A stretch of DNA of 64,000 bases from Pseudomonas sp. LBUM920 (GTDB taxonomy: Bacteria; Pseudomonadota; Gammaproteobacteria; Pseudomonadales; Pseudomonadaceae), in the NCBI RefSeq assembly GCF_003852315.1, contig NZ_CP027762.1, positions 4,693,501 to 4,757,500 of the forward strand, written 5' to 3'. A program made the translations under genes and the position numbers. This document shows, piece after piece, positions 45,306 to 53,769 of the stretch. The notes under the pieces are model-generated. The model ran no database searches, had not been told where the DNA came from, and saw only the letters and a program-made list of their open reading frames with translations. Numbering within the stretch: position 1 is the first letter of the stretch; each line of letters starts with the position of its first letter.

Positions 45306-45451
45306 TCAGGCGTTTTGCAAGATTCGGCTAAAACCTTCGAATCTGGTCGGATTGTCCTACAAAACCGCTCTATCTCCGACATTACAGCCTATAGCGCTAA
45401 CTTAAATTTATTGTTACTTTCCGCAGCGGTGATCACCACGGAGTTCTAATA

Positions 45452-46735
45452 ATGAAAAAAGTAATGCTCAAGACCACACTTAGCCTCACCGTTGCCATGG
45501 CATCCTCCCAACTGTTCGCAAGCGGCTTTGCCCTGAACGAACAAGACGTCGCCGGAATGGGTACGGGTTTCGCAGGCCGCTCTTCTTCTGCCGATAACGC
45601 CAGCACTGTCTACGGTAACCCTGCCGGTATGGCTCGCCTCGAAGGCCAGCAGATTACGGGTGGTGTTGCCGCTATCGATGCCTCGACTGACATCAAAAAC
45701 GCCAGCGGCCGTTCTTTCGGCAGCAACAAAGGCGACATGGTGCCATTCACGGCGGTCCCGTTTGGTTTCTACACCAACAAACTCAATGATCAGTGGGCCG
45801 TCGGCGTTGGTGTCTATGCACCTTTCGGCCTGGTGACCGATTATGAGAGGGGCTTCCAGGGTCGCTCGTTCGGCAGCTACAGCAAAGTGTCGGTTATCAC
45901 CTTGCAGCCAACCGTCAGCTACGCCTTCAACGACCGGGTTTCCATCGGTTTCGGCCCGACCATCAACCGTATTTCCGGCAAGCTGGAATCGGAGCTGGCC
46001 CTGTCGACCAACCCTGCCGTCCCGAATAGCAACGTCACAATCAAAGGTGACGATACGGCTGTTGGCTTCAACGTCGGCGTGCTGGTACAAGCCACCGATA
46101 CCACGCGCGTGGGCCTGACTTACCACTCCAAAGTCAGCTACAAGCTTGATGGCCACACCGAAGTCACGGCACCGACCCCGACGGCTCCACTGCTGGCAAG
46201 CGGCCGCTACGATGCGTCGTTGAGCATTGATACGCCAGAGTCTTACGACCTGTCCGTGACACAGGACCTGAGCGATGCCTGGAAACTCTACGCCGGTTCC
46301 ACCTGGACTCGCTGGAGCCGCCTGAAAGACATCACTGTCGACAACCAGGGCGTTACCCGAGCTGGCGGCCTTGCCGCTCCGCAGATCGTGGGTACCATCA
46401 GCGAGCCACAGAACTGGCATGACACCTGGGCCTATGCCTTGGGTACTTCGTACCAAGTCACCAAACAAGTGGTACTGCGTACCGGCCTGACTTTCGACCA
46501 GTCGCCAACCAACAACACTGACCGTTCGCCACGCATCCCTACCGGCGACCGGACCATTTTCAGTGTTGGCCTGGGCTACGAAGTAATGCCGAACATGATC
46601 GTCGACGTGGCTTACTCCTACCTGAAGGAAGAGCCAGTCAAGGTCAACAAGGCCAACGCGCTGGGTTCGTCCTACAGCGCCAAGTACGAAAACAGCGCCA
46701 ACGGCTTCGGCCTGGGCGTGACGTACAAGTTCTGA
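45452..46735 (+). CDS. FadL/OmpP1-family outer-membrane porin
   Basis: A 427-residue beta-barrel protein for uptake of long-chain fatty acids or other hydrophobic compounds. The signal peptide is MKKVMLKTTLSLTVAMASSQ... with a cut near residue 24. The mature start, SGFALNEQDVAGMGTGFAGRSSSADNASTVYGNPAGMARL, contains the FadL N-terminal hatch and the NPAGM motif. The C-terminus is ...ANGFGLGVTYKF, ending in the aromatic residue typical of barrel proteins. GGAG is 8 bases before the ATG. The substrate is not known. Confidence 0.92.
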   Translation: MKKVMLKTTLSLTVAMASSQLFASGFALNEQDVAGMGTGFAGRSSSADNASTVYGNPAGMARLEGQQITGGVAAIDASTDIKNASGRSFGSNKGDMVPFTAVPFGFYTNKLNDQWAVGVGVYAPFGLVTDYERGFQGRSFGSYSKVSVITLQPTVSYAFNDRVSIGFGPTINRISGKLESELALSTNPAVPNSNVTIKGDDTAVGFNVGVLVQATDTTRVGLTYHSKVSYKLDGHTEVTAPTPTAPLLASGRYDASLSIDTPESYDLSVTQDLSDAWKLYAGSTWTRWSRLKDITVDNQGVTRAGGLAAPQIVGTISEPQNWHDTWAYALGTSYQVTKQVVLRTGLTFDQSPTNNTDRSPRIPTGDRTIFSVGLGYEVMPNMIVDVAYSYLKEEPVKVNKANALGSSYSAKYENSANGFGLGVTYKF

Positions 46736-46747
46736 TCCAACGCGTAT

Positions 46748-46787
46748 AAAAAAGCCCCGCTCTCCTGCACAGGAGGCGGGGCTTTTT
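46748..46787. terminator. Bidirectional terminator between fadL-like and GPx genes
   Basis: An A-rich run, GCCCCGC...CTCCTG, a 3-base loop, AGGAG...GCGGGGC and a T-rich run form a strong hairpin. It serves both convergent genes. Confidence 0.9.
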
Positions 46788-46799
46788 AATGACCTGCGA

Positions 46800-47348
46800 T
46801 CAGGGCTTCGAGGCCAGTGCAGCCTCCACCGCCTTGATCAGGTCCGGGCTGTCCGGCTTGGTCAAACTGGAAAAGTTGGCAATCACCTTACCCTGGCGAT
46901 CCACCACGTACTTATAGAAATTCCACTTCGGCGCGCTGGTCTGCTGCGCCAGAATCTTGAACAGGTGCACCGCATCCGGCCCCTTGACCGTCTGCGGCTC
47001 GGTCATCGTGAAGGTCACGCCGTAATTCACGTAGCAGACTTTGGCGGTCTCTTCACCGGTCTTGGCTTCCTGCTTGAAGTCATCGGACGGCACGCCGATC
47101 ACTTCAAGACCCTGGCTCTTGTAGCGCTGATACAACGCTTCGAGGCCCTTGAATTGCGGCGCGAAACCACAAAAGCTCGCGGTATTGACGATGACCAGGG
47201 GTTTGCCGGCAAAGCGCTGGCACAAATCGATGGATTCCTTGGCCCGTAACTTGGGCAATTGCCCCTCCAGCAAGGGCGGACAGCTGGCGGCCACGGCCAC
47301 ACTGCCTACAGCCATCAGGACGGGTACAGCGAGCCAGCGCATCAGCAT
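46800..47348 (-). CDS. Glutathione peroxidase-family thiol peroxidase (exported)
   Basis: A 182-residue peroxidase with a putative N-terminal signal (MLMRWLAVPVLMAVGSVAVAA) that would place it in the periplasm. The active-site Cys60 is in NTASFCGFAPQF, and the WNFYKYVVDRQGKVI block carries the Trp/Asn of the family. It uses Cys rather than selenocysteine and would probably be reduced by thioredoxin-like proteins. It is convergent with the FadL gene. Confidence 0.92.
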   Translation of the reverse strand: MLMRWLAVPVLMAVGSVAVAASCPPLLEGQLPKLRAKESIDLCQRFAGKPLVIVNTASFCGFAPQFKGLEALYQRYKSQGLEVIGVPSDDFKQEAKTGEETAKVCYVNYGVTFTMTEPQTVKGPDAVHLFKILAQQTSAPKWNFYKYVVDRQGKVIANFSSLTKPDSPDLIKAVEAALASKP

Positions 47349-47382
47349 GTCGAAAGTCCTTGAGTCAGATCAGACACAGAAC

Positions 47383-47502
47383 TTAACAGATCGACATACC
47401 CAGTTGCATCAATGCCAGCCCGCCATGCTGCCAGCCCCACCAGGCCAGCAGCAACAGCACCAGGCCTGCCGAGATCACCAACCCTCTTGCCGTCAAACTC
47501 AT
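47383..47502 (-). CDS. 39-residue membrane protein coupled to the MFS gene
   Basis: A short gene read on the minus strand: MSLTARGLVISAGLVLLLLA, then WWGWQHGGLALMQLGMSIC and a TAA stop. One hydrophobic helix of about 18 residues is present. Its ATG overlaps the MFS stop as ATGA (47502-47499), so translation is coupled. It is probably a small accessory subunit or a membrane anchor; function unknown. Confidence 0.7.
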   Translation of the reverse strand: MSLTARGLVISAGLVLLLLAWWGWQHGGLALMQLGMSIC

Positions 47503-48707
47503 GCCGCCTCCATCTGCGCCTGCAAGCGCGCCACCGGCCGCTCGCGCACCGGCCAGTTGAGGGCCGCAGCGAGCAGGCTCAACAGAATCGCCACCTGCCA
47601 GATCAAATCGTAGTTGCCGGTTCGATCATAGACCACCCCGCCCAGCCAGCCCCCGAGGAACGAACCGAGTTGGTGGAACAGAAACACAATCCCACCGAGC
47701 ATCGAGAGGTTTCGCACGCCGAACAGCGTCGCGACAGTGCCGTTGGTCAGCGGCACGGTGGACAGCCACAAAAAGCCCATGGCCATGCCGAACAGGTAAG
47801 CCGTGATTTCGGTCACCGGCGCCCACAGGAACAGCACAATCACCACCGCGCGCAACAGGTACAGGGCGGTGAGCAACCGCGGCTTGGACATGCGCCCGCC
47901 GAGCCAGCCAGCGGTGTAGGTGCCAAACACGTTAAACAGGCCGATCAACGCCAGCACCGTGGTACCCACCGTGGCCGGCAGATGCTGGTCCACCAGGTAC
48001 GCCGGCAAGTGCACGCCGATAAACACCACCTGGAAACCGCAGACAAAAAAGCCGAAGGCCAGCAGCCAGAAGCCGGAGTGCGAGCAGGCCTCTTTCAGGG
48101 CTTCACGCAGGGTTTGCTGGCCGACCATCGCCGGCAGCGGCTTGTCCTTGAGCATCGCCACCAACGGCAGGATCAGCGCCACCATCAGGCCCAACGCCAA
48201 CAAGGCGGCCGACCAGCCCAGCCAGCCGATCAGGCCCAAAGTGCCCGGCACCATCGCAAACTGGCCGAACGAACCTGCGGCGCTGGCAATGCCCATGGCC
48301 ATGCTGCGTTTTTCCGGCGGCACTGCGCGGCCGACCACACCGAGAATCACCGAGAACGAAGTGCCCGACAGGCCAATCCCAATCAGCAAACCCGCACTGA
48401 GCGACAGCGACCACGCCGAATCCGACATGCCCATCAACACCAGCCCCACGGCGTACAGCACCCCACCGACAAACACCGCCTTGGTCGCGCCGAAGCGGTC
48501 GGCCAAGGCGCCGGTAAACGGCTGTGCCAGGCCCCAGATCAGGTTTTGCAGGGCGATGGCGAAGGCAAAGGTCTCACGGCCCCAGCCAAATTCCATGCTC
48601 ATCGGCGTCAGGAACAGACCAAAGCCGTGCCGCACGCCCAACGACAACGCCAGGATCAGCGCACTCCCCACAAGAACCCAGCCACTGGTGCGCCACATCG
48701 AGGTCAT
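47499..48707 (-). CDS. MFS transporter
   Basis: A 402-residue major facilitator with 12 hydrophobic segments. Loop 2-3 contains TGALADRFGATKAVFVGG, the family's D/RxGR-like region, and there is a second GGRMSKPRLL loop. The N-terminus is MTSMWRTSGWVLVGSALILALSLGVRHGFGLFLTPM. The first four helices resemble the oxalate/formate antiporter-like subgroup. A perfect 16-bp palindrome lies 17-32 bases before the ATG. It is followed by a 39-residue membrane protein gene. The substrate cannot be told from the sequence. Confidence 0.93.
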   Translation of the reverse strand: MTSMWRTSGWVLVGSALILALSLGVRHGFGLFLTPMSMEFGWGRETFAFAIALQNLIWGLAQPFTGALADRFGATKAVFVGGVLYAVGLVLMGMSDSAWSLSLSAGLLIGIGLSGTSFSVILGVVGRAVPPEKRSMAMGIASAAGSFGQFAMVPGTLGLIGWLGWSAALLALGLMVALILPLVAMLKDKPLPAMVGQQTLREALKEACSHSGFWLLAFGFFVCGFQVVFIGVHLPAYLVDQHLPATVGTTVLALIGLFNVFGTYTAGWLGGRMSKPRLLTALYLLRAVVIVLFLWAPVTEITAYLFGMAMGFLWLSTVPLTNGTVATLFGVRNLSMLGGIVFLFHQLGSFLGGWLGGVVYDRTGNYDLIWQVAILLSLLAAALNWPVRERPVARLQAQMEAA

Positions 48708-48723
48708 TTCTTATTCTCCGCTC

Positions 48724-48739
48724 GCGGGTATATACCCGC
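48724..48739. promoter_or_regulatory. Palindromic operator upstream of the MFS gene
   Basis: GCGGGTATATACCCGC is a perfect 16-base palindrome, 17 bases upstream of the MFS ATG. A near-identical copy (GCGTGTATATACCCGC) occurs at 49170-49185 directly upstream of the MarR gene. The pair strongly suggests a common repressor, most likely that MarR protein. Confidence 0.75.
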
Positions 48740-48761
48740 TTGTAGTCGAACAAACCCGCGC

Positions 48762-49166
48762 TCAGGCGAGTTCGTCCAGCAAGGCCAACAAGGTTTCGCG
48801 CTTTTCGGCGCCCAACTGATCTATCAATTTCTGCTGCGCCGCCTCCCAAGCCGGCAACGCGGCAGCCAGGCGTTCTTCGCCGGCGACGGTCAACACCACC
48901 AAGCGGTTACGCAGGTCATCGCCCTCGACCAACTGCACCAAGCCCTCGCCCTCCAATACCCGCAGGTTGCGCCCCAGGGTACTGCGGTCCAGGCCCATGG
49001 CTTCGGCCAGGCTGGAAATGCTCGGTTGATCGAGGCGCTGCAGGTTACACAGCAAAGAATACTGGGCAACGTTGATCCCGAAGCCGTCGAGAGCGCCGTC
49101 GTAATGCCTGCTGACGCCACGGGCGGCACGTCGCAGGTTGGTGCATAAACATTGGGAGGCAAGCAT
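48762..49166 (-). CDS. MarR-family regulator
   Basis: A 134-residue winged-helix protein. Core segments are INVAQYSLLCNLQRLDQPSISSLAEAMGLDRSTLGRNLRVLEGEGLVQL. Residues 18-24 (VSRHYDG) precede the DNA-binding part, and the C-terminal helix is AWEAAQQKLIDQLGAEKRE. It lies just upstream of the MFS transporter on the same strand. No clear ribosome site precedes the ATG at 49166; the palindrome is 4 bases away and would overlap the transcript start. Confidence 0.9.
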   Translation of the reverse strand: MLASQCLCTNLRRAARGVSRHYDGALDGFGINVAQYSLLCNLQRLDQPSISSLAEAMGLDRSTLGRNLRVLEGEGLVQLVEGDDLRNRLVVLTVAGEERLAAALPAWEAAQQKLIDQLGAEKRETLLALLDELA

Positions 49167-49169
49167 GGA

Positions 49170-49185
49170 GCGTGTATATACCCGC
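49170..49185. promoter_or_regulatory. Palindromic operator upstream of the MarR gene
   Basis: GCGTGTATATACCCGC, 15 of 16 bases identical to the element at 48724-48739, sits directly before the marR start. Its position over the start suggests autoregulation. Confidence 0.7.
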
Positions 49186-49208
49186 GATTGTGAAAATGCA
49201 AGAAAGTG

Positions 49209-49937
49209 TTACAGCGCCAAGCCGACCAAAACCGCGACTTCCAGCAACTCCAACAATGCGCCGGCCGTGTCACCCGTGGTGCCACCCAGCCGGTTGACCA
49301 TCAACTGACGCAGCCCGATAAAGCACAGCGCAGCGAGTAAAACAGCGATCCCGCCACTGAAACCGCCGATCAGGACGCAGGCCAGACCGCTGAGGATCAG
49401 CACCTGTTGGCCGACGATCCTGGGTAAATGATCCGACAGTGCCTGGCCCAAACCGCCTGCACGAACGTAACGCGTGGTAAGGAACAGCGCGAGCATCGAC
49501 GCACGCCCGATCAGCGGCGCCAGAATCAGCGCCGTGCCGTTGTGCTGCTCGATCAAGGCCACCAGTGCGGTGAATTTGAGCAACAACACCAGCCCCAGAG
49601 TGACCACGGCAATCGGCCCGCTACGCGGGTCTTTCATGATGGTCAGCGTGCGCTCGCGGTCGCCAAAGCCACCAAGCCAGGCATCGGCGCTGTCCGCCAG
49701 GCCGTCCAGATGCAAGCCACCACTGAGCAACACCCAGGCGGTCAGCACCAGCGCAGCATGCAGCAATAACGGTGCGCCCATCAGGGCTGTGTTCAGGGCC
49801 CACAACAGCAGCCCGAACAGCAACCCCACCACCGGGTAAAACAGCAACGAACGCCCCAATTCCTGAGGCTGCGGCATGCCGGGCAGGCGAATCGGCAGGC
49901 TGCTGAGAAATTGCAGGGCGATCCAGAACGCCAGCAT
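49209..49937 (-). CDS. cobS: Adenosylcobinamide-GDP ribazoletransferase (cobalamin synthase)
   Basis: The last enzyme, joining alpha-ribazole (or its phosphate) to adenosylcobinamide-GDP to make the B12 backbone. The 242-residue membrane protein has FLSSLPIRLPG near the N-terminus and the DGLADSADAWLGGFGDRERTL block, with metal-binding acids, that marks this family; there are about six hydrophobic segments. Called cobV in P. denitrificans naming. It is the last gene of the operon, 2 bases after cobC. Confidence 0.95.
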   Translation of the reverse strand: MLAFWIALQFLSSLPIRLPGMPQPQELGRSLLFYPVVGLLFGLLLWALNTALMGAPLLLHAALVLTAWVLLSGGLHLDGLADSADAWLGGFGDRERTLTIMKDPRSGPIAVVTLGLVLLLKFTALVALIEQHNGTALILAPLIGRASMLALFLTTRYVRAGGLGQALSDHLPRIVGQQVLILSGLACVLIGGFSGGIAVLLAALCFIGLRQLMVNRLGGTTGDTAGALLELLEVAVLVGLAL

Positions 49938-49939
49938 CT

Positions 49940-50515
49940 TCAGACTCCTTCCTTCAGCACACCATCGGCCGTCACCTGCAGGCTGAACAGCCCACCATGG
50001 CCGACCTCGACATTCAGTAGCTGCTCACGCGGCAAACCGCGCGCCTGCGCCAGCAGCAGCCGCATCACGCCACCGTGGCTGATCAACAGCACGCGCTGTG
50101 TGGCATATGCCTGATGCAAGCGTGAGACGGCGCCGAGAACGCGTGCCGAAAAGTCGCTGACGCGCTCGCCTTCAGGCGGTGTAAAGCTGTAAGGATCGGC
50201 CCAGAACCGGCCCAAGCCTTCGGCATCGGTTTCCATCAGCGCCGCCGCGCTCTGCCCTTCCCAGGCGCCGAAGTGCAGCTCCTGCAGATCCTTTTCCAAG
50301 CTCACCGGCACCCACAGCCGTGCGCCCAGCTCGTGGGCGAACAGCGCACAGCGTTGCAGCGGCGAACTGACCAACCGGTCCCACGGCCCCTGCTCTGCCA
50401 CGGCGGCACGCATCTGCTCCCAGCCTTTGGCGGTGAGCGCGTCGTCCAGGCTGCCGCGCAGGCCGCCGCCCAGTTCGGTTTCGCCGTGGCGCAGCAGGTC
50501 CAGGTGCAAGGTCAT
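49940..50515 (-). CDS. cobC: Alpha-ribazole phosphatase family protein
   Basis: A 191-residue histidine phosphatase that would dephosphorylate alpha-ribazole-5'-phosphate. The N-terminus LHLDLLRHGETELGG has the RHG catalytic motif (His10), and LQELHFGAWEG and VLLISHGGVMRLLL supply the other conserved residues. Its ATG overlaps the cobT stop (ATGA). Named cobC in Salmonella terms. Confidence 0.9.
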   Translation of the reverse strand: MTLHLDLLRHGETELGGGLRGSLDDALTAKGWEQMRAAVAEQGPWDRLVSSPLQRCALFAHELGARLWVPVSLEKDLQELHFGAWEGQSAAALMETDAEGLGRFWADPYSFTPPEGERVSDFSARVLGAVSRLHQAYATQRVLLISHGGVMRLLLAQARGLPREQLLNVEVGHGGLFSLQVTADGVLKEGV

Positions 50516-51567
50516 GCCGGGCGGTCTGCCACGGCGGCTTCGGCGAACGTCGCCATCTGCCCGTGCAGCGCGCAGGCCAGGCGCAACAACGGCACCGCCA
50601 GCGCCGCACCGCTGCCCTCACCCAGGCGCAGGCCCAGTTCCAGCAGCGGTTGCGCGTCAAGGCTGTGCAGCACATGACGATGACCGGGCTCAGCGCCGCG
50701 GTGGCCGAACACCAACCACTCACGGCTCGCCGGATTCAGGCGTGTAGCCACCAGCGCCGCGACCGTGCAGATAAACCCGTCCACCAGCACCACGATGCCT
50801 TCCTGGGCGCAGGCCAGATAAGCCCCCACCAACGCGGCAATTTCGAAACCACCCAGGTTGAACAACGTGTTCAACGCGTCGTCACGTTGCGCTGCATGCA
50901 AGGCCAGCGCGCGTTCAATCACCGCCACTTTGTGGCTGACGCCCTGGGCGTTCAAGCCGGTGCCCGGGCCGGTCAGGTCGCTCACCTGGCAATCGAGCAA
51001 CGCGCACGCCAAGGCACTGGCGGCGGTGGTATTGCCGATGCCCATCTCGCCGCCGATAAACAGCTGCGCGCCGCTTTGCAACGCACGGTGCGCACTGTCA
51101 CGCCCGGCGTGCAGGGCAAGTCGCCCTTGCGCTGCGGTCATCGCCGGGCCGTTGACGAAATTGGCCGTGCCGGCGCCGATATTCAAATGACGCACACCCG
51201 GCAGATCCAACGACGGCGTGACGGTCCCGAGGTCGACCACTTCCAGCTGCGCATTCAACTGCCGCGCCAATACGCTGATGGCCGCGCCACCGGTGACAAA
51301 GTTGTGCAACATCTGGCCGGTCACTTCCTGTGGAAATGCCGATACGCCTTCTGCAACCACGCCGTGGTCACCGGCAAAGATGGCGATCCACACCTGATCC
51401 ACCGCAGGTTTGACCTGCCCCTGCAAGCCGGCCAATTGCACCGCTATGGCTTCGAGCTGGCCGAGCGAGCCGGCTGGCTTGGTCAGTTGCTGCTGACGAG
51501 CCAGCGCGTGTTCATGCGCCGAAGTGTCGACGGCCTTGCAGGGGTTGAGCCACCAGGAGTCAGTCAT
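50512..51567 (-). CDS. cobT: Nicotinate-nucleotide--dimethylbenzimidazole phosphoribosyltransferase
   Basis: CobT makes alpha-ribazole phosphate from nicotinate mononucleotide and dimethylbenzimidazole. I start it at 51567 (MTDSWWLNPCKAV), 351 residues, because this ATG overlaps the cobU stop as ATGA. Family motifs: ARQQQLTKPAGSLGQLE, FAGDHGVVAEGVSAFPQEVTGQM, EMGIGNTTAASAL and the catalytic Glu in GLRLGEGSGAALA. P. aeruginosa calls this cobU. Confidence 0.96.
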   Translation of the reverse strand: MTDSWWLNPCKAVDTSAHEHALARQQQLTKPAGSLGQLEAIAVQLAGLQGQVKPAVDQVWIAIFAGDHGVVAEGVSAFPQEVTGQMLHNFVTGGAAISVLARQLNAQLEVVDLGTVTPSLDLPGVRHLNIGAGTANFVNGPAMTAAQGRLALHAGRDSAHRALQSGAQLFIGGEMGIGNTTAASALACALLDCQVSDLTGPGTGLNAQGVSHKVAVIERALALHAAQRDDALNTLFNLGGFEIAALVGAYLACAQEGIVVLVDGFICTVAALVATRLNPASREWLVFGHRGAEPGHRHVLHSLDAQPLLELGLRLGEGSGAALAVPLLRLACALHGQMATFAEAAVADRPA

Positions 51568-52085
51568 AACGCAGTACCTTTCAAAGTCAGGGGCAGGCCG
51601 GCGACGGTCAGGACCACACGCTGACACCGCTCGGCCAAGGCTTGATGCAGCCAACCGGCTTCATCCACATAGCGGCGAGTCAATTCGCCCAGCGGCACGA
51701 CACCCATTCCGGTTTCGTTGCTGACAAAAATGATTTCACCCGGCAGCGAGACCAGGGTTTGCAGCAGTTGATCGCGCTCGAACGCCAGGCGTGCCGGGTT
51801 CTCCAGCATCAACAAATTGGTGAGCCACAGGGTCAGGCAATCCACCAGCAGGCAGCGGTCGGCGGCGGCGCTTTCGCGCAATACACGCGCCAGCTCGATG
51901 GGTTCTTCGATCAGCCCCCAGTGATCGGGACGGCGCTGGCGATGCAGTGCGACGCGCTCGTTCATCTCGCCGTCCAGCGGCTGGCTGGTGGCGATATAGA
52001 GAACATGCAAGCCACAGTCACTCGCCAGCTTTTCGGCGAGGCGGCTCTTGCCGGAACGGGCGCCGCCGAGGATCAGTTGATACAT
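51564..52085 (-). CDS. cobU: Bifunctional adenosylcobinamide kinase/guanylyltransferase
   Basis: CobU phosphorylates adenosylcobinamide and then transfers GMP from GTP. The 173-residue protein starts MYQLILGGARSGKSRLAEKL with a Walker A GGARSGKS. YIATSQPLDGEMNERVALHRQRRPDHWGLIEEP carries the GMP-attachment His region, and LLVDCLTLWLTNLL and FVSNETGMGVVP follow. It is called cobP in the P. denitrificans nomenclature. The stop overlaps cobT. Confidence 0.96.
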   Translation of the reverse strand: MYQLILGGARSGKSRLAEKLASDCGLHVLYIATSQPLDGEMNERVALHRQRRPDHWGLIEEPIELARVLRESAAADRCLLVDCLTLWLTNLLMLENPARLAFERDQLLQTLVSLPGEIIFVSNETGMGVVPLGELTRRYVDEAGWLHQALAERCQRVVLTVAGLPLTLKGTAL

Positions 52086-52136
52086 GGGAAGGCACCTGTG
52101 TTGGCCGGCTGACTGTGTGAGGCGGGCACTGGCCCG

Positions 52137-52224
52137 TGTGGGAGCGGGCTTGCTCGCAAACGCGGTGTGTCAGCCCGCCGATTTGTCACCCAAGCACCGC
52201 ATTCGCGAGCCAGCCCGCTCCCAC
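52137..52224. repeat. REPIN in the cob operon
   Basis: TGTGGGAGCGGGCTTGCTCG and the inverted arm ending ...CCAGCCCGCTCCCAC flank a spacer. It lies in the 232-base cobQ-cobU gap, the only long gap of the operon, and would form a large hairpin in the message. Confidence 0.9.
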
Positions 52225-52317
52225 CTTTAAGAAGCGGTGCCACAGTTGAACCGGGGTTGGCTGGCCGGGCGCCCTCGCAGGCGAGCCGGCACCTGCTGGG
52301 GGATTGGGTGTGCACCG

Positions 52318-53769
52318 TCAGATCCCGCATAGCTTGCGCAACAGTTCGGTGTCCAGATGGTTCTCCACCAAGTCCGCGAGGCGCTCAATGTCGCGTTCGC
52401 GCAGGGCGTGATAATCCACCTCTTGCACATCCTGCAGCCCGGCCCAACGCAGTAACGCACTGCACGCCGCCGGGGTTTCGAACACGCCGTGCAGATAGGT
52501 GCCAAGAATCTGACCGTCCTCACTCAGGACACCGTCACGGCGGCCGTCATCCAACAGCACGGCAGCGTTCAACAAGGCACTTCCGGAGGTCACGCCGGCA
52601 TGGATTTCATAACCACTGACCTCGGCGTCCTCCAGCAGCAACCGTCCGCGCACATTGCGCAATTGTTTCTCTTGTTCCAGCGTCGTGCTGAACGCCAGCA
52701 ACCCGAGAGCCTCGCTGGAACCGGCCAAGCCTTCCAGGCCGAGCGGGTCATGCACCTGCTCGCCGAGCATCTGCAGGCCGCCGCAAATCCCCAGCACCTT
52801 GCCGCCATAGCGCAAGTGCCGCGCAATGGCAGTGTCCCAGCCGTTGGCGCGCAAATAGGCCAGATCGCTGCGCACGCTTTTGGAGCCCGGCAGGATAATC
52901 AGGTCGGCAGCCGGAATGGCCTGGCCTGGGCCGATAAACTGTAAATCCACCTGGGGATGTAAACGCAGCGGGTCAAAATCCGTGTGGTTGCTGATGCGCG
53001 GCAACACCGGTACCACCACCTTGAGTACCTGGGCGGCCTTGTCGATCTGACGCCGGTCAATGCCGTCTTCGGCTTCCAGGTGCAGGTCCATCACGTAGGG
53101 CAGCACGCCCACCACCGGCTTGCCGGTGCGCGCTTCGAGCCAATCGAGCCCCGGCTGCAACAGCGCGATATCACCGCGAAAGCGATTGATAATGAAGCCT
53201 TTGACCCGTGCCTGCTCGGTCGGCGACAGCAATTGGAGGGTGCCGACCAGATGCGCAAACACGCCGCCGCGATTGATATCGGCGATCAACAACACCGGGC
53301 AGTCCACCGCCTCGGCGAAGCCCATATTGGCGATGTCATTGGCGCGCAGATTAATCTCCGCCGGGGAGCCCGCGCCTTCCACCATCACCACCGGGTAGAC
53401 CTCGCTCAACCGTGCATGAGAGGCGAGCACCGCCTGCATCGCGATGGCCTTGTAGTCGTGATAGGCCACGGCGTTCATGCTGGTCACGGCACGGCCATGG
53501 ATAATCACTTGGGAGCCGGTGTCACTGTTGGGCTTGAGCAGCACCGGGTTCATGTCGGTGTGCGGTGCCAGATTGGCGGCCTGGGCCTGCACGGCCTGGG
53601 CGCGGCCGATTTCGCCGCCCTCAGCGGTGACGGCGCTGTTGAGTGCCATGTTCTGTGGTTTGAACGGCACCACGCCAATGCCTTGGCGTACCAACCAACG
53701 GCACAGCGCGGTCACCAGCGTGCTTTTACCGGCGTCAGACGTGGTGCCTTGCACCATCAACGTACTCAT
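52318..53769 (-). CDS. cobQ: Cobyric acid synthase CobQ
   Basis: CobQ amidates four side chains of adenosylcobyrinic acid a,c-diamide, using glutamine and ATP. I start at 53769 (MSTLMVQGTTSDAGKS), 483 residues, overlapping the cobD stop as ATGA. The N-terminal P-loop is GTTSDAGKST; the C-terminal class I-type glutaminase domain has GICGGLQMLGEQV, with the nucleophile Cys, and the HGVFETP histidine. It is 232 bases before cobU with a REPIN in between. Confidence 0.97.
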   Translation of the reverse strand: MSTLMVQGTTSDAGKSTLVTALCRWLVRQGIGVVPFKPQNMALNSAVTAEGGEIGRAQAVQAQAANLAPHTDMNPVLLKPNSDTGSQVIIHGRAVTSMNAVAYHDYKAIAMQAVLASHARLSEVYPVVMVEGAGSPAEINLRANDIANMGFAEAVDCPVLLIADINRGGVFAHLVGTLQLLSPTEQARVKGFIINRFRGDIALLQPGLDWLEARTGKPVVGVLPYVMDLHLEAEDGIDRRQIDKAAQVLKVVVPVLPRISNHTDFDPLRLHPQVDLQFIGPGQAIPAADLIILPGSKSVRSDLAYLRANGWDTAIARHLRYGGKVLGICGGLQMLGEQVHDPLGLEGLAGSSEALGLLAFSTTLEQEKQLRNVRGRLLLEDAEVSGYEIHAGVTSGSALLNAAVLLDDGRRDGVLSEDGQILGTYLHGVFETPAACSALLRWAGLQDVQEVDYHALRERDIERLADLVENHLDTELLRKLCGI

